Below, in pieces: positions 33,880-45,659 of a DNA stretch of 64,000 bases. The DNA lies in the NCBI GenBank assembly GCA_018398585.1, contig JAGTTD010000012.1, forward strand, positions 21,709,036 to 21,773,035, written 5' to 3'. Position numbers and translations under genes: made by a program. This DNA is from Simmondsia chinensis. Its lineage: Eukaryota > Streptophyta > Magnoliopsida > Caryophyllales > Simmondsiaceae. Numbering within the stretch: the stretch's first letter is position 1; each line of letters begins with the position of its first letter. Below the pieces are notes generated by a model. The model was not told the origin of the DNA and ran no database searches. It was given only the letters and a program-made list of their open reading frames with translations.

Positions 33880-34990
33880 AGAACTTTTACTTTGGGGCAT
33901 GACCGCTTGGGTCATCCGTTACACTATGATGAGAAGAATTATTGAAAATTCTCAAGGACATTCATTAAAGAACCTTGATTCTTTAACCAAATAAAATTTT
34001 AAGTGTTGCTTGTGCTTAAGGTAAAAGAATTACTAGACTATCCCCAACTAAAATTAGTATTGAATCTCCTATAATTTTGGAAAGAATACATGGAGATATA
34101 TGTGGGCCTTTTATTCCATTTATGTGGACCATTTCAATATTTTATGGTATTAATAGATGCCACAACACCTTGGTCACATGTTTGCCTATTATCCACTCAT
34201 AACATGACATTTGCAAGATTCCTTGTACAAATAATCCGATTACGAGCTTGATTTTTGGATTATACGATCAAGAAAATTCATCTTGCCAATGCCGGAGAGT
34301 GCACATCACAAGCATTTAATGATAATTGTATTCAATTAGAGTTATGACAAAACATCTTGTGGCCCACGTACTTACACAAAATGATCTTATAGAATCTTTG
34401 GTTAAACGCCTCCAGCTAATGCTCATGAAAATAAAGTTACTTAGTTTTGTATGGGGGCATGCTACATTACACGTTGCAGCACTAATTCATACTAGACCTA
34501 CTGCTTATCATAAATACTCCCCACTACAACTTGTCACTAGACAAGAACTAGATATATAACACCTACGAGTTTTTGGTTGTGTAGTGCATGTCATAATTGC
34601 TCCACCTCAGCATGCAAAGATGGGTCTACAAAGGAGGCTTAGAATTTATGTCAGGTTTGAATCCCCATCAATTATAAAATATCTCGAACTGTTAACTGGA
34701 GACGTTTTTACGGCACGGTTTGCTGATTGTAAGTTTAATGAAGCAATGTTTCCAGAACTGGGGGAGAAAAGAAAAAGTTGGAAAAATGTGAAATTTTGTG
34801 GAATCCATCATCAGTATCTCATCTTAATTCCCGTACAATGTGAACTGAAAGTTCAGAAAATCGTTCATTTACAAAATATTGCAAACCAACCACCAAATGA
34901 ATTTATTAATACAAAGAGAGTAACCAAGTCACATGTTCCAGCTATGAATGCCCTTACTCAAATTGATATTCCAAGCAACAAGCTCTTAAG
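33880..34990 (+). pseudogene. copia D integrase
   Basis: Frame pieces around LGHP-type zinc-binding sequence near 33905. The core (IHGDICGP-like at 34090) is broken, and HVAALIHTRPTAYHKYSPLQ lies at 34475-34535. ISPKVLKYLE-like (SPSIIKYLELLTGDVFTARF) near 34660 marks the C-terminus. Heavily mutated. Confidence 0.6.
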
Positions 34991-35299
34991 ACATTAGCAA
35001 ATGCATCTATTGTATGCTAGAAGCGTGCTGGGCCTATCGGTTTTAAAGATAATAATCCACTAAAGAAAAGGGAGCAAAATAAGCAAGCTGGTCCATCTAT
35101 CAATCGTAAGTAATAATACAAATACTGGAAAAGGATACGAAGGACGAAATGGCTCCTCAAGAATGTCAGGTTCCTGAAATAAGTGAAAGTAATGAAAATA
35201 TTAAGAATGAAGAAATCTTGATAAATTACGTTAATACTGGAAAGTGATGGAACCGAAATAACACAATTATTGATAAGATATTTACATATTCAGTTGTTG

Positions 35300-36060
35300 A
35301 TTTAATCAACAAAAATGACAATTTTGAACCAAAGTCCGTTCCAGAATGTCAGCAAAGGAGTGACTGGCAAAAATGGAAAGACATAATGCATGTAGAATTA
35401 GATTCACTAGCAAAACATGCAATGTTTGGGCCTACAGTACAGACGCTTGAAATTAAAAAACCCATAGGATATGAGTTTGCACTCGTGTGGAAAAGAAATG
35501 AAAAAAAATGAGGTGGTCAGATACAAAGCACAACTTGTAGCCCAAAGTTTTTCACCGAGACCAAGAATTGATTATGGAAAGACGTACTCACTAGTAATGG
35601 ATGAGATTACATCCAGATTCTTGATAAGTCTAGCAGTCTCTAAAAGACTTCACATGCGTCTTATGCATGTTGTAATAGCTTATCTATATGGATCATTTGA
35701 TAATGACATCTATATAAAAGTTCCTGAAGGATTAAAAATACCAGACGTATATTGCTTAAAACCTCGGGAACTGTGTTCAATCAAATTATAAAGGTTTTTG
35801 CATGGATTAAACTAGTCCAAGCGAATGTGGTATAATTGTCTTAGTACATATGTTCTAAGAGAGGGATATGTTAACAGACTGTTAGCCTATTTATTTTTAT
35901 TATGAAAATAAATTCTGGATTTGCTATCATTGCAGTTTATGTTGATGATTTAAATATCATAGGAACCCCTGAAGAGCTCAAAGAAGCTATTGCATATCAA
36001 AAAAAAGAATTTGAAATGAAAGATCTTGGAATGACAATTTTTTCATGGACTACAGATCGA
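35300..36060 (+). pseudogene. copia D reverse transcriptase
   Basis: VRYKAQLVAQSFSPRPRIDY and GKTYSLVMDEITSRFLISLA, then MHVVIAYLYGSFDNDIYIKV and the catalytic AVYVDDLNIIG near 35940. At least three frame breaks. Confidence 0.75.
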
Positions 36061-36099
36061 GCACTTATCCTATGAAATTTTAATTCATCAATCCATTTA

Positions 36100-36870
36100 T
36101 GTAGAGAAAGTGCTTAAACCATTCAATGTGGAAATGGCATCCATTGAATACCACCCCAATGATAGTTCGATCCCTAGACGTATATAAAGATCCCTTTCGA
36201 TCTCGAGAAAATAGTGAAGAAGTTCTTGGTCCTAAAATACCATATCTAAGTACAATCGGTGCATCGATGTACCTTGCTAATTACATGAGACCAAATATAG
36301 CCTTTTCTGTTAACTTATTAGCAAGATACAATTTGACACCAACATGAAGACACTGCAATGGGATTAACCCGCTTTTAATTGGATATGCAGATGATGGCTA
36401 ACATTCTGACCCACACAAAGGTTGCTCATAGACAGGATATTTGTTTAAATACGGTGATACCATTATGTATCATGGCGATCCACAAAGCAAATAATAGCAT
36501 CGATTTCTTTAAAACATGCTGAGATTCTTGCACTTCATAAGGCAAGTATGGAATGTGTATGGTTGAGATCATTAATTCAACACATTCACGAAGTATGTGA
36601 TCTTCCAACAATCACGGGGAATCCGACAATACTATAAGAAAACAATGCTGCATGTATTGCTCAAATTAAAGGCGAGTGCATTAAAGTTGACAGAACCAAA
36701 TACATCTAACCAGAGCTCTATTTTATGCACGAGCTTCAGAAGAATGGTGAAATTGATGTTCAACAAATTCATTCAAGTGAGAACTTAGCAAACTTATTTA
36801 CGAAAGCGTTATCAACAACAACTTCTGAGAAGCTAGTTCACAAGATTGGTATGCGATGACTGAAGAACAT
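36100..36870 (+). pseudogene. copia D RNase H
   Basis: VLGPKIPYLSTIGASMYLAN leads into the domain. The last block near 36740-36850 reads NGEIDVQQIHSSENLANLFT and KALSTTTSEKLVHKIGM, the usual end of the polyprotein. Confidence 0.7.
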
Positions 36871-36879
36871 CCTTTGTTG

Positions 36880-37042
36880 ACATGCTTTCATCGGGGCGAG
36901 TCATATATGCATCGTGTTCTTTTTCCCTTCACCATGTTTTTTCCCAATGGGTTTTTCATGACAAGGTTGGTAATGAGCCTATTTTAGAGGCATATATCTA
37001 GAGAATATACTCTTTTAGAGTTTTTGTCTTGAACAACTTTTA

Positions 37043-37102
<60 letters not shown>

Positions 37103-37194
37103 CTATGGATATTGTACTCCTTTTCTTAGCTAAGTTTTTTATCCCACCGAGTTTTCTTTAGCAAGGTTCTTAAAGAGGCATATTTTTGTAGTAT
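36880..37194 (+). repeat. copia D 3' LTR, left part
   Basis: Sequence after the RNase H end with the common copia words CTTTTTCCCTTCACCATG and TTTTTCCCAATGGGTTTTTC. It contains an (AT)n run at 37045-37101. It continues at 39060 after the solo LTR. Confidence 0.55.
37045..37101. repeat. (AT)n microsatellite
   Basis: About 28 AT units in a row. Confidence 0.9.
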
Positions 37195-39059
37195 TGTTGG
37201 AATTGACCCAATTAGTTAGTTTTAAATATTAGATAAATAAAATTATTTTATTTATTTATTATATGTTTATGTTTTATGAGTCAAATATGCGTGTGATTGT
37301 TTTTTAAAACGTTCCATGAGATGGACGTAGTCTAAGATGACATCAAGTTTGGTTTAGGTGGTCAAAAAGATTAAGCCACGGATAGACTTAAATCAAATTA
37401 GTGATATATTCTCAAAGTATATGTTCGTAGTCGATGATGAGTTTGGACAACTTGTCTGATAAGACTATAATATGATACTTTAGATAATTTGTCATGGTCA
37501 TGTGGATAGGAATCCAAAAGTATTATGTTAGTGTTGTTTATATGATCGGAACACTGAGCAGGACTACCTGAATTAGTTATTTCTTTAACTGCTATTGGAA
37601 ATAATTAATTCTGTAAGACGATAGCTCTAAATTCTTGAGATAGTATGAACTCGTGCATGGATTGTTCATTGCTTTAATATGCCAAAAAGATTAGTCACAA
37701 CGGGTTGACTTAAATCTTACGTGTGTTGGTAACGATATGCAGTGCAGCTGTAATAGTTGTTTTACATGGAATCTATAGTCTCTAATGAGATAAAGATACC
37801 CCCTTAATTGATTTGCAAGCATACGAATAAATTCCAGAATCTTTGGCCAAAATATTCCATATGTTTGACATTTGGAATTAGTACGTAAAATTATTTTATG
37901 TATTATTGAATTGTTCGAGAAAGGTGAGTCAGGAAGTATGGTGAAAGATATAAGAAAAATAACAATACTAGTTAAATTTGTTTTTATTCACGGATACTTA
38001 ATAAAGGGGTTGATTGTTGCAATAAAAGTTATATGAGAATTCTTGAGTGAATATATTTAATCATAGAGTGCAAACTTATTTAGTGGAATTAAATCTTACT
38101 AAATGATAATCAATTGTTATCATGATATGGTAATCAGACCTGACCTATTTGGAGCTAGAGTTAGATTATCCCTAAGGTCCCTTCGCAAGTCTCAATTTAA
38201 GCATTGTTTGAAAATATTTAAAAATAAATTCATGAGATGAATTATTTATATATGATATAAATAAATTTTTATGCTAAACAAATATTAATGAGATGAATAT
38301 ATAATACGATAAATTATATTGTATTTTTTAAACAGAAAAGAGAAAAAAGATTTTCACGCAGTTCATGCGCATGATCTATTCAAAAGAAAAAAAGAGTAAA
38401 ATTAGACAATGCTATACACCACGAGTTTCCAAGCCACAAATTACAAACAAAAAATTTAAAAAAAAAAGGAAACAATAGAAAAAGCTGCAGAAAACTGCAA
38501 TTTATCATGAGAAGTGAACTAAAAGGTTTTGATACTTGGTTTTCTCCCGCTATGAAAATCCTAAAAACTTTTTTTAAGAGTTTTCTAAATTTATTGTTTC
38601 GCATAATTTTTCTGAAAAATTATTTTTAGAAAAGATTGTTCCTAAAATAAATATTTTTGAGAGCCCACACTCCCTGTGCTAGAAGAGGTCATTGTGAAGA
38701 AAACCTTGAGATGTCAAGAAACCTTCTTCTAATTCCAGATCTTTGAGTCGGAGTTGGGATTCGCCCTTCAGGTATGTTTAATTAAATATTTGATTTTAAT
38801 TTGTTTTCCCTTTATTTAATTATATGTTGTTGTTGTTGTTGTTTCCCTTTATTTTGTTTATTCTACATATCATATGTACACTTGTTTTATTTGATATTTT
38901 TTGTTTGTTATATTATAAACCTATTAGAATAAAATTTAGATTTAATTAAGTATTGTAATTAGATCAGTGCTTTAGATTTAAAATTATGTACTTTTAATTG
39001 GTTTTCGCTCCGCTCGCCCTAGCAAATCTGAGAAATATTTTTGAAATAAGTTCCCAACA
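37195..39059. mobile_element. Solo LTR nested in the copia D 3' LTR
   Basis: 1865 bp beginning TGTTGGAATTGACCCAATTA and ending TAAGTTCCCAACA, so the ends are TGTTGG...CCAACA. It is flanked by AGTAT and AGTAA, a 5-bp duplication with one mismatch. It holds no coding part. The parent family is not identified. Confidence 0.7.
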
Positions 39060-39430
39060 AGTAAATGGTCAACCAAGGGAAAGTCTTGTAAATATTATAA
39101 TATTTTATGGTTGACCAATAGACCCTTAACTAATTAATCGGGTCGGGTTTGTAATTACTTACATTTTTCACTTACTTGTTAAAGGAATAGTAATAAAATA
39201 ACATTTGTGGGACCCGTAGTTGACTTTGCTGCACATTGGGACCCGCCTATGAAATTGTGATATGCGCATGAATGTAAACAGTGTCTTTGCATTGCTCTAT
39301 AAATTGTTGCATATTGTAAGCAGTGATATGTAGAGTATATATAATATATAGAAGAAACCTATGAATGAGAGGAGGAAATTTCAATTTTAGTTTTTTTTAT
39401 ATATTTGATAACTTTTGATACTTTTGTATT
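39060..39430 (+). repeat. copia D 3' LTR, right part
   Basis: Continues with GTAAATATTATAATATTTTA (shared with 31423) and holds a TATA-like CTCTATAAATTG at 39294-39305, followed by the likely transcript start region. Confidence 0.5.
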
Positions 39431-39557
39431 TTATTTTATAACATGGTTAAAGTGTTTGAATATGAATAATTTTGGGAAAAATTATTATATGGTATGTACA
39501 TGACACTATTCACCTATCTTGTCTTTTTATGAACACCATTCACATATCTTTTCTTTA

Positions 39558-40290
39558 GGTCCATTTGGTGCAAGTAATTGGAGTATAGAGTTGAGGTTAA
39601 ATTAGAATTGAAGTTTAAATTTTAATTTTGTTATTTACTTCACATGTTCAATTGAGTATCACAATTCTATTGTCCAACTCTATTGAATTGGTTCAAACTA
39701 AATGTTTTATGTTCCAATTCCGCATGACGCACGGAGATATGGAATTGCAGTTTTATATTAACTACACTGACCTGAAATTCAAAATTATTCAACCTTATTA
39801 ATACAAAATCCAAGATAAAATGAGACGGAAAGACTCGAGATGGCATAAATTAGACCAAAACTTTAAATAACCTAACTCAAATGACTTGAATTTGAAATGA
39901 CCCAGTAAGACTTAAGCTCAACTTGACCTGAGTCAAAGTAAGAAATGATCCAACTGAATTGTTAAAACCTGAGATGACTCAAATCTGAAAATGAACGTAT
40001 CCGACTTAAATGTAACATAACTTAGCTAACACAAAAATTGAAATGACTCGGCCTAATTGAGTCAGATCCTAAGGTGACTCAAACCCCAAATAACTCAACT
40101 CTAGCTCACTCGCAACCTAAAATTGACCCGACATTAGGTAACCCAAAAGTTGAATTTATGAAACTCAATTTAACCAAAACCAAGATGAATCAAGCTTGAC
40201 ATGACCTAAATCAATTCATGCCCTGCTCATGCTAACCAAATCCAAAAATGACTTGAATTGGTTAATATTTTGATACATGTTCTTTTAATG
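39558..40290 (-). mobile_element. Second TGGGTCA-repeat element
   Basis: From 39830 to 40270 the + strand is A/C-rich with loose copies of TGACCC, TGACTCA and AACCCAA, the reverse complement of the repeats at 3740-4340. AATTC-type words flank both. It has no ORF and the ends are approximate. Confidence 0.45.
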
Positions 40291-40319
40291 GCAGGTCAAA
40301 CTTAAACTATTATTTTATT

Positions 40320-40590
40320 GATTAATTAATTTGATACAAGGTGTGTCTCAAATTGAATACAAGTGTAGTGAGAGAGGATGAAAAGGAGTGAACTAGTGAC
40401 TTGTCCCATTTTTGAAGCATGGGGTGGTATTTATAGATGCCAAGGAAAGTCATATGTAGTAGGCAAACCAGGAGGCAGGTGCATTTCACCCACTATGCCA
40501 ATCCGGGGAGAGAGATGCACGGAACCCACGGCCCTTGATCTTAGATAGCCAACTTGGCCATGATGTGAAAGAGCTTCTAGGTGCCTTATG
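40320..40590 (-). repeat. Probable 3' LTR fragment of the Tat-like element
   Basis: Minus strand shows GGCATCTATAAATACCACCC (TATA box at 40429-40437), followed by a short leader-like CATCCTCTCTCACTACACTT. This is typical LTR promoter layout, but the ends and the partner LTR are not seen. Confidence 0.45.
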
Positions 40591-40965
40591 GAACGCGGGG
40601 GGAGTATTTTGCCCATTGTGGCAACCCAGGGCGAGATCCCCTACCTTTTAGGTTCGGATAGGTGTCTTGTGTGCTGCAATGAGTATCAGTCGAGGCTTGC
40701 TGCTGAGGTTGGCCCTACAGTTTGGGCCGAGATTCGGCGTATTGGTAATGTCTACGTTCCCTATCTTCGAGGCCTTCGTAAGGGTTTGTACCTATATTTC
40801 AGAAGGTGGGAGGAAATTGTGAATAGGGAAAGCGAAGCCGTCTGTGGCCGTGATTTGGAAGAATCATGGGGCGAGATGCGTGCGGCATTCCTCGGAGCCT
40901 CATTGTCAGCGCTTGTTAACGCTAGCCTGTCTCAAAAGCCTATCTCAGGTAACCGTTGCTCTTAA
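40588..40965 (+). CDS. Unrecognised 125-aa ORF, antisense to the Tat-like element
   Basis: An open frame of 125 codons with much higher GC content than its surroundings. The product is Arg/Glu/Trp-rich (VWAEIRRIGNVYVPYLRGLR, YFRRWEEIVNRESEAVC, ESWGEMRAAFLGASLSAL) and looks like an alpha-helical domain; I do not recognise it. It lies on the opposite strand, between the truncated pol and a probable LTR. Some Tat-lineage retrotransposons carry an extra antisense ORF in that place (established knowledge), so this is the favoured reading. The alternative is a host exon captured or left over between elements. Confidence 0.45.
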   Translation: MERGGSILPIVATQGEIPYLLGSDRCLVCCNEYQSRLAAEVGPTVWAEIRRIGNVYVPYLRGLRKGLYLYFRRWEEIVNRESEAVCGRDLEESWGEMRAAFLGASLSALVNASLSQKPISGNRCS

Positions 40966-41203
40966 ATCCCAAGTTAACCTCAAGAAGGGGATCCTGTATT
41001 TCTGCTCTTAAATCCTCCATCTTGGCTGGTGCCGCTCTTAAGTAAGAGAGTTCCAGCTCTTCTTCTTGTGTCACCTGTACCTTGAAGCCATTGAATGGAT
41101 GTTCAGCCCAAAGTTGATCCTCAGCATGCCAAGCCACAAACTTTGCTAGTGCTGAGGAAATGGCTTCTTGGGCAATTAGTGGGAAGTCTTGGCTCCCTAG
41201 CAT
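40940..41203 (-). pseudogene. Tat-like PR-RT linker
   Basis: AEDLRAEIQ-type block (KMEDLRAEIQDPLLEVNLGF) that normally lies shortly before RT. The RT itself does not follow. Confidence 0.65.
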
Positions 41204-41421
41204 AATGGTTTTGGCATGCCTTGGAGATATCCTTCTTTAAGAAGGGCCCTCATCCATCACCAAAAATCAAAGTCTTTAGACTCTACCTCAACTTGACCAA
41301 CTTCAGCCTCAGTGAGTGGGCTGTCAAGGATGGTCACTGCGTCTTGTTGTTGGGAAGACTGTGGAGTGGTCCTTTTAACATCAAGTGGTACCACGCCATC
41401 TTTATAAAACATTGCCTCAAC

Positions 41422-41961
41422 CTAGTTGGAGAAAACCATAAATGGGCTGTTATCTTCCATAACAATCTCATACTTGCCATGGTTCCAGAAGATTATCAAC
41501 TGGTGCAATGAAGATGGGATACAATTATTGGGGTGTAACCAATCTCTCAAGAGCAAAGTATTATAGCTTGATGTAGTATCCACTACAAAGAAAGCTATCA
41601 GCTTGCTTAAGCTGCCAACAATCAACTCAATTAGGATGACCCCTTCAGACTTAGTAGTAGCTCCAAAAAAACCACAAATTGTAACATTTGAAGTAATTAC
41701 GTCATCTTGAGATTTACCTATGACCCCTAACATATAAAAAGGCAGGACATTGGTAGTCGCACCATTATCCACCAAGACCTTATTCACCAGAATGCCATCA
41801 AATTTGGCCTTGATGTGCTTATTGGCAGTATTAGGCCCATCAAGTATCATCTTCATTATGTTAGGCGAATCATTAGACGATTTGGATGTCGGGGTATTAA
41901 TTTTGAAAGACAAATGATCGGAGTTACCTTTGGTGGTTGCTATCTCCACCACAAGTTCCAC
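41422..41961 (-). pseudogene. Tat-like aspartic protease
   Basis: HIKAKFDGILVNKVLVDNGA and TTNVLPFYMLG carry the active-site turn as D-N-G; FVVDTTSSYNTLLLRDWLH is the C-terminal half of the retropepsin fold (W-L-H). It is open for 179 codons. Confidence 0.78.
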
Positions 41962-42609
41962 CTAGGGATCATCATCCCTTGCTATAACATCGCTCTTGAG
42001 GCCTCTTGAGTGCTAGTTGCCATTAACTCCAAAAGAAGGAGCAATGTAGTTCTAACATCAACCCTTTCAGGAAGGGTCCCAAATTGTATCTGGACCCCTT
42101 GATCTGTTTCTTTTTTAGGGCTGCCATCCATGGGCACGTCTTGATCATGATTTTGAGAACTACAATATGTTAGCATGTCCTATGCTAGAGGTTGGTCCTC
42201 TGGATCAATCGCTAGGGCTTGAGACTCCTCCATAGGTTAGGGGAAGTCTTCCCGGTGGAAGTCATTCTCGATATCAGACCATGTTGGCTTAAAACGGCCT
42301 AGATGTTCCACTATGTTGATGTTGAGGAGGGGAATATTCCTCTTCATCTTCAATAAATTTTCGAGCCAGTGAACTCTTAGCAAGCTGGTCTCACCAAGAT
42401 TCCTATTCTTCAGAAGATGAGAGACTAATCCATCCCTCAAGCTTCTTTTACGGTTGCCCTTTTTCGGCAGTAGCAACAGGTTCGGACCCAGTTGTTGGAT
42501 CTTTAAGATTTATAGGCTCAGTTTGCTTGTCCTTATGGATCCTTGCGTCCTCTTGAGAGAGCCTAGTTAAACAAGTATCAAGCAGAGTCCTTCGCTGAGC
42601 TACCTATTT

Positions 42610-43440
42610 TCATAGTTGCCTCCTCTTCCGTGTTCGAGTAAGACTAGAGGGACCAACCTCCTCTTGATCGAGGCGGCTCCTTCTCCAGACATTACTGAAT
42701 CGGACCTTGAAAGGCTGGTACCTTGACTGTCGGGGTCCTTGACTGGTGTCCATGTCTAGTAGGTGGTATTTTGGATTTCTCCTCAGATGCCTAGTCATCA
42801 TAATGACTTGGCCTTTTGGAGGAGGACCCTCATCAGGCTCATATTTATGGGATTTCTCTGATGGAATCTTCAGATCTAAGAGAGGGTCAGTAGATGAAAT
42901 ATATTGAGGAAGGAGTCTGAATTCTCTCATTACTGCACGTATCTTCCAGCAACATTGCTAGCATGCCTTATAAGACACCCTCTCCAAGTCTCAAGATATT
43001 CTTCCTCGGTTTGTAAGGCCTAGCATAGGGACTTGAGAACTACTAATATCAATAGCTAACTCCTTAGCCACCGTCAGTGTAAGGGTAGAGTCATTGTGGA
43101 GTTTGATCTGCAAGTTCTTAAAACCGCACACTTGCTTGTGGGATGGAGTTCGGTTGTACGCTTTCGACAGATTCTATCATTCAATGTACATGCAAGTCTT
43201 GAGAAGCCTAATATCCCCTCAATGACCAACCTTTCAAATAAGTGGTTTTCCACCTTTGCTTTCTGAGTGTCATTAAAGACCAATTTTATCCCGTAAAGGG
43301 GCAAAGACTTAGTATGGACACAACAAGGATTGGTTTGGGCAATATTGTCAATAACGTTGATTTGAAGAGTACTAGGGAAGGGATCTTTGTCAACACCCAT
43401 CTGTTCTTCCCCTGAGAAATTCAATTTCCTTACTTCTATG
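42610..43440 (-). pseudogene. Degraded gag-PR linker of the Tat-like element
   Basis: Frame pieces such as MNFSGEEQMGVDKDPFPSTL and INVIDNIAQ match the segment where Tat gag passes into protease. Arg/Ser-rich pieces follow. Frame is broken repeatedly. Confidence 0.45.
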
Positions 43441-43489
43441 GCATCCTAAACCACGTTTTTTACGATGATGCGGTTCTTCATTGAATGGG

Positions 43490-44125
43490 TCAACAAATCG
43501 TGCCATTTATAGTATACCTTCCCCTTAGTAGAATTTGGGTAAGGCTTTCTATGTTTTCCCTAATCTTGAGTTTGTTATTTGCTTCAAGCCAATTGAATAT
43601 TATGCCGGCTCTTGAGAGGCCAAACGAGTATTTTCTCAAGTCTTGTGATTGATTAGACTTTTTGGCTATGGTATACTTTTTAACCAAAGGATTGCAAACC
43701 GTAAGAGGTCGCTTGACGTATTTAGCAATGCCAATCTCATATGGAGGATCTTCATCCTCTTCAATTAGATCATGTACGTAAGTCCCATACGTGCTATTTT
43801 TCTTCAGGCCTTCTTCTTTCAAAACAGCCTCATATCTATTGGCACACTTTGCCAGCTGTAAGAGCATTGTGAAGTTAGAAAATTGCCTTGCTATGTCATC
43901 CCAACAATAGATGGAACTAGGTGGCAGGCTAATGTACCAATAAAAAGCGGTCCCAATTAAGGTGCTGGGGAACAGCCTCAGCTTAAGATATTGATTATCA
44001 ATCGCTTCTTTACACTGGCAATTGAATCTTGCCAAGTGCTCGAGGGCAGACACAATCCCTCCTCCCGAGAAGAGGGTAAACTCGGGGATTTTGTATCCTC
44101 GAGGAAAAGGATAGTCCTTGTCTAT
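43490..44125 (-). pseudogene. Tat-like gag
   Basis: Starts DYPFPRGYKIPEFTLFSGGG, then ALEHLARFNCQCKEAIDNQY, LKLRLFPSTLIGTAFYWYIS and CWDDIARQF. These are the conserved blocks of the retrotransposon gag capsid in Tat/Athila-type elements. The frame from 44053 to 43490 is open for 187 codons. Confidence 0.8.
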
Positions 44126-44480
44126 GTAGTAAGTGTAAGGTGTCTTGTGCAGGCATGATGCGTGGAATTCTTACCGAGGTCGATCGCACTCTAACTGTCA
44201 TAATATACCACATACTCTTTCTGTTTCAGACCCAACTCTTGAATAAATCCCTTCATCTACAACATCTCTTTCCCTGCTTCAATAATAGCAATATACTTAG
44301 GTTCAGTAGTGGAGAGAGCAACACACTTTTGCAATCTAGACTGCTAAAACAAAGCTCCCCCTGCAAAAGTGAACCAACACCTCGAAGTAGATTTCCTATT
44401 ATCATGACATCCTACCACATCAGAATCACTATACCCTTCAAGAATTGGTCCCGAGCCTCCAAAACTCAAACATTTTTCGA
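44126..44480 (-). pseudogene. copia 2 RNase H
   Basis: GYSDSDVVGCHDNRKSTS (first Asp), then LSTTEPKYIAIIEAGKEMLW (Glu) and EYVVYYDS, stop, SAIDLGKNST. The downstream TKHID block is lost at the junction with the Tat-like gag. Confidence 0.8.
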
Positions 44481-44679
44481 ACTACCCTGCAAATATTTGA
44501 AGATCCACTTCATTACTTCTTAATGAATTTTCCTTGGATTTGAAATAAACCTGCTCACAACACCTACAACATGAGCAATTTGTGACCTGGTACAAACCAT
44601 GACATACATAAGGAGCAGGGAATATAAGACATCTCTTCTTTCTCTTTCTTGGTTACAGGACAAGACTATTTACTCAATT

Positions 44680-45480
44680 TGACATGTTCAGCAAGAGAAG
44701 GGTGCTAACTAGTTTAGCACTCTTCATGTTGAACCTATCAAGCACTCGTTCATTATACTTTTCTTGTGATAGCCACAACTTTCAAGCCTCTCTATCACGA
44801 GTACTCTCCATACCCAAAATATGCTTAGCTGGACCCAAGTATTTCATTTCAAAAGACTTTGACAACTCTACTTTAAGCCTTCGATTCATATCTCCATCTT
44901 GACCAAAAATTCGCATATCATCAACAAAAAGCAGTAAAATAATAAAATTATCTGAAGAGAATTTCCTTATATACACATAATGATCTGCAGTTGTTTTCTT
45001 ATAACCTTGATCCACCATAAAGGAGTCAAACTTCTTGTACCATTGTCTGCGAGCCTATTTCAATTCATACAAGCACTTTTTCAATCTACAAACTAAGTGC
45101 TCTTCATCCTAATTTTTATATCCTTCAGGCTGCTTCATGTAGATCTCCTATTGCAAGTCACCATAGAGAAATGCAATTTTCACATTTAACTATTCAAGTT
45201 CAAGATTCATACGAGTTGCCATGCCCACTACTACTCTAATGGAACTCATCTTAACAATTGGAGCGAAGATCTTATCAAAATCAATCCCTTTCTTCTGATT
45301 GAAGCCTTGCACCACCAATCGAGCCTTATGTTTAACAACTTGATTATTATTCTTTTTTAGCCTGAACACCCTCTTGTTATGAATTGCTCTTCTACCCTTA
45401 GGAAGATCAACCAACTCATAGGTTCCGTTTGTCTCTAAAGAATTCATCTCTTCTTCCATTGCTTTCACCCAACAATCCTT
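44680..45480 (-). pseudogene. copia 2 reverse transcriptase
   Basis: MKAMEEEMNSLETNGTYELV begins the domain; KARLVVQGFNQKKGIDFDKI and APIVKMSSIRVVVG follow. The catalytic LLLFVDDMRIFGQ and FEMKYLGPAKHILGME are in the piece at 45018-44782. Stops lie between the two pieces. Confidence 0.85.
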
Positions 45481-45659
45481 GTCTTTATAAGTCTACACTT
45501 CTGGGAGTTTTCTAGCTCCCCCTCATCAGTAAGAAAAACATAATAAAAAATGGAATACCTCGTAGATGGTCGATGCTCTCTAACAGACTTGCTTACCTGA
45601 GGCTCAGCAGTCATTGGTTGGGGGTCTGGCTCCCCATACTCAACACCATCTGTACTTGG

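Larger units (their letters stand above)
31397..39430 (+). mobile_element. Degraded Ty1-copia retrotransposon (copia D)
   Basis: Gag, protease, integrase, RT and RNase H remnants follow in Ty1-copia order on the + strand, with large AT-rich interruptions. GTAAATATAGAATATTTTAT near 31423 matches GTAAATATTATAATATTTTA at 39089. These are taken as parts of the 5' and 3' LTRs. The 5' LTR is broken by the L1 and the 3' LTR by a solo LTR. Many stops and deletions. Confidence 0.75.
40940..44125 (-). mobile_element. Ty3-gypsy Tat-like gag-PR remnant
   Basis: Minus-strand order is gag (44120-43490), a degraded region, protease (41961-41422) and the pre-RT linker ending in EDLRAEIQDPLLEVNLGF near 40960. 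RT, RNase H and integrase are absent. The 5' LTR and the gag N-terminus are also missing. The element abuts a copia RNase H in the same orientation. Confidence 0.75.
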
